In this document: positions 62,252 through 64,000 of the stretch, piece by piece | Position numbering within the stretch: position 1 is the first letter of the stretch | How the letters are laid out: every line of letters starts with the position of its first letter | DNA from: Virgibacillus ihumii | GTDB lineage: Bacteria; Bacillota; Bacilli; Bacillales; Amphibacillaceae | Reading direction: 5' to 3' | Assembly: GCF_902726655.1 (NCBI RefSeq) | Contig: NZ_CACVAN010000001.1 | Location: 3,472,001 to 3,536,000 of the forward strand | Length of the DNA stretch: 64,000 bases | The notes under the pieces: model-generated | What the model was told of the DNA's origin: nothing | What the model saw: the letters and a program-made list of their open reading frames with translations, nothing else | Database searches by the model: none | Program-made: the position numbers and the translations under genes

Positions 62252-62650
62252 TTATTTTTTGTCCTCTTTTGCCTTCTGTTTTGCTTCTTTACGGTATTTG
62301 CGTGTATTATATTTTTCATCGAATTCTTTTCCCTCAAGGTCTTTGTCAAGAGTCAGCGGCTGCTTGCAGTGCATACATGCATCAACACGTCCAAGCATCT
62401 TGGTCGGTTTCTCGCAGTTTGGACAGACGATGGGAACCGCTTTTGTGGATAGCATGCCGATCCAAAAATAAACAACACAACTGAAAATGACAAACAGCAG
62501 GCCGATTATCATAAACGTTGCCATCAGCCATTCAATTTGCTTGGACAGGATTCCACCGTACATAAAGGCAAAGCCAATGAATACCTGAGCCAGGGCAAAA
62601 GAACGGATTTTATTAATTTTGCTTGAGTAGACTAACTGCTGCTTTGCCAT
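62252..62650 (-). CDS. ygzB: YgzB-family membrane protein with zinc ribbon (DUF2614)
   Basis: This 132-residue protein has two membrane helices (about 17-36 and 43-65) and a zinc-ribbon [20 protein letters not shown], then a highly charged Lys-rich tail. It starts [20 protein letters not shown], matching YgzB. Function unknown. It lies between perR and ygxA on the opposite strand, as in B. subtilis. Copies of the short repeat flank it on both sides. Confidence 0.88.
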   Translation of the reverse strand: MAKQQLVYSSKINKIRSFALAQVFIGFAFMYGGILSKQIEWLMATFMIIGLLFVIFSCVVYFWIGMLSTKAVPIVCPNCEKPTKMLGRVDACMHCKQPLTLDKDLEGKEFDEKYNTRKYRKEAKQKAKEDKK

Positions 62651-62672
62651 GCTTGGCCTCCTTAATATTCCA

Positions 62673-62760
62673 TTGGCAGATAAGAAAGTATAAAAACTTT
62701 CTTACTGCATAAGTGCAACTATGGTTGCCACCCAAAAGCTTGGTGACAACCAAGTTTTCT
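62673..62760 (+). repeat. Short dispersed repeat, copy 5 (fullest copy, right of ygzB)
   Basis: This 88-base copy has TTGGCAGATAAGAAAGTATA first, an internal GAAAGTATAAAAACTTTC hairpin, then TTACTGCATAAGTGCAACTA, GGTTGCCACC, and the palindrome CTTGGTGACAACCAAG ending in TTTTCT. It defines the family consensus. It is not coding. Confidence 0.8.
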
Positions 62761-62863
62761 AAACAGTATAGCATATTTTCACAGCTTTTTTGACCTCAAA
62801 AAAAGGATTTCACAAAAATATAACGAATTATATACTATTGAGGTTAATGGGGGAATCGTCAAA

Positions 62864-63736
62864 ATGGAAGATTTACTGAGACCAATTTATCAGGAACGTG
62901 CCAGTGATTGCGGCACGTTAGGTATAGTGATTATTGAAAAAATGAAACCAAACAGTCCGATTACTGATAATTTTGATGTGATTCTGCTGATTATTGTAAA
63001 TGATGACGCAAAGCAGGACTGGTTTGTAAAACATTATGAACTTGAAGATGAAAAGACAGCAGCCATGCACATTGTGACAGAGAAACAATTGATGGAATGG
63101 ATTGATACAAGCGGTTATCGAAAAGCAGTTGAATGGGTAATTAATGGGAAAGTTGTGTTTGATCGTAACGGTTATATTGCTGACTTAAAAAATCAGTTGC
63201 GCAAATTCCCGTTGGAGAAACGAAATTTGCGGAAAGCAATGGAATTTGGAAAACTGGTCAAGAGTTATAATGAAGTGAAAGAGCTTCATGAATCAAATCA
63301 GCTTAAAGACGCATACAGCCGAATGGTGCATTCGCTTCATTATTTGGCGAGACTTGCTGTCATTGAAAAAGGCTACCATCCGGAAGTGACACTTTGGAAC
63401 CAAGTGAAACAGATTGACCCCGAGGTATATAAGTTGTATGAAGAGCTAGTTGAAAGTGAAGAGGATATTGAACAACGTATTAAACTGATGATTCTGGCCG
63501 CGGACTTTGCTATCAGCACCAGAGCGGAAGTCTCCGCAAAACATTTACTGGATATTATCCGGACGAAAGATGCGGCCTGGTCGTATGAAGAATTGAAGCA
63601 GCAGCCGGCGGTATCACCATACGTGCTTGATCTCGCCGCAATGTTAATGTATCTTCATGAAAAAGGTTTGCTTGAAACCGAATTGGCTTTGACAAAGGGT
63701 GCTGGAGTTTATCAGCTGAAGTACAAATCTATATAA
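62864..63736 (+). CDS. ygxA: YgxA-like nucleotidyltransferase-fold protein
   Basis: This 290-residue protein has an N-terminal part with ASDCGTLGIVIIEKM and NFDVILLIIVNDD, reminiscent of a nucleotidyltransferase-like fold, and a helical C-terminal half. It matches the Bacillus YgxA family by length and by position just before an rRNA operon. The usual GS/DxD catalytic pattern is not complete, so activity is doubtful. A rightward terminator follows. Confidence 0.8.
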   Translation: MEDLLRPIYQERASDCGTLGIVIIEKMKPNSPITDNFDVILLIIVNDDAKQDWFVKHYELEDEKTAAMHIVTEKQLMEWIDTSGYRKAVEWVINGKVVFDRNGYIADLKNQLRKFPLEKRNLRKAMEFGKLVKSYNEVKELHESNQLKDAYSRMVHSLHYLARLAVIEKGYHPEVTLWNQVKQIDPEVYKLYEELVESEEDIEQRIKLMILAADFAISTRAEVSAKHLLDIIRTKDAAWSYEELKQQPAVSPYVLDLAAMLMYLHEKGLLETELALTKGAGVYQLKYKSI

Positions 63737-63793
63737 AAATTTATGCACACTGGACGTTTGGTCAGCATAAGAATATATGGTTGATGCAGCAAT

Positions 63794-63823
63794 AAGGGCT
63801 ATGGCAGTTATTCCATAGCCCTT
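63794..63823 (+). terminator. Terminator of ygxA
   Basis: AAGGGCTATGG and CCATAGCCCTT form a perfect 11-bp stem around CAGTTATT; only GATTTATT follows. Confidence 0.82.
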
Positions 63824-63854
63824 GATTTATTATTGGTTTGGTTGGAAAATAATA

Positions 63855-63972
63855 TTGACTTTAAAAATGAGGCATGATAAAGTAATATTCGCTGTTGAAA
63901 TTCATGGCGAATTTGCGAGGCGAAACATGATTAAAATTTGCTCTTGATTTGAGCAGGATATCATGGTATATT
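63855..63972 (+). promoter_or_regulatory. Tandem strong promoters, probable rRNA operon P1/P2
   Basis: P1 is TTGACT (63855-63860), 17 bases, TAAAGT (63878-63883). P2 is TTGATT (63944-63949), 17 bases, TATATT (63967-63972). They are spaced by 89 bases, as in Bacillus rrn operons, and follow ygxA, which precedes rrnD in B. subtilis. No gene begins before the window ends; the 16S gene would be beyond base 64000 (inference). Confidence 0.65.
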
Positions 63973-64000
63973 GAATATCGTTGCGCTTGGTTAGGCAACG

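Noticed and set aside
63973..64000. Start of a 16S rRNA gene
   Set aside because: The last bases do not contain a recognisable 16S 5' end; only promoter-like sequence is visible, so no rRNA gene is claimed.

Overview
The window reads as chromosomal DNA of a low-GC, endospore-forming, Gram-positive bacterium of the Bacillaceae, most likely a halophilic or halotolerant genus such as Virgibacillus, Oceanobacillus or Lentibacillus. The evidence is a gamma-type small acid-soluble spore protein, the spore-cortex deacetylase PdaA, MreBH, CtsR and PerR operators, strong Shine-Dalgarno sites, a BCCT osmolyte transporter at the left edge, a very acidic secreted protease, and gene order shared with the yfk, yfh and yga regions of Bacillus subtilis. 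That synteny is recalled from memory, not searched.

Layout. 1-10 kb is a mixed accessory stretch: the end of a BCCT transporter, a membrane/GAF-like protein overlapping an unannotated 52-residue ORF with a C8 tract, DinB-like and GrpB-like proteins, a decayed Nudix gene, a pyrimidine-dimer glycosylase, a TerC-family protein behind a yybP-ykoY-type manganese riboswitch, a glutaryl-CoA dehydrogenase/CoA-transferase pair with an aldehyde-dehydrogenase remnant, and a DHA2 drug exporter. 10-24 kb carries mreBH, a CAP-domain exoprotein, glutaminase, a YedK-type abasic-site protein, the yfkJ-yfkI-yfkH run, a ZosA-type metal ATPase under a perfect PerR box, a YfkF-like MFS protein, an OsmC protein, YfkD, a YuiF-like antiporter and pdaA. 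24-38 kb carries a large catalase with a SigB-like promoter, an acyl-CoA ligase, an LCP transferase, clpE with CtsR boxes, a 12-copy perfect 20-bp tandem repeat, a secreted metallo-beta-lactamase-fold protein, an SPFH/ribbon-helix-helix pair, a GntR-ABC operon with a dyad operator, and a yxlEFG-like ABC operon.

37.6-52.3 kb follows the yfh-yga order: a cluster of five DnaA boxes, yfhE, yfhF, recX, an M6 protease, an SDR, yfhH, yfhP, mutY, sspE, ygaC, ygaD, gsaB, a K+ channel and bcp. At 52.4-59.8 kb a long inverted-repeat element and a Fur-controlled five-gene citrate-hydroxamate siderophore operon (rhbBCDEF order) are inserted. The right end returns to the conserved order: a 2-hydroxyacid dehydrogenase, a PduO-type adenosyltransferase, perR with its own PerR box, ygzB and ygxA. 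It finishes in tandem strong promoters that probably drive an rRNA operon just outside the window.

Functional links. PerR, ZosA, Bcp and the catalase form a peroxide/metal stress theme. Fur controls siderophore synthesis and a riboswitch probably controls Mn export. The most unusual features are non-coding: at least five intergenic tandem arrays with a 20-21 bp period, two of which share a CGGGAGAGA core; a short dispersed repeat with five copies; and the DnaA-box cluster far from any visible dnaA.
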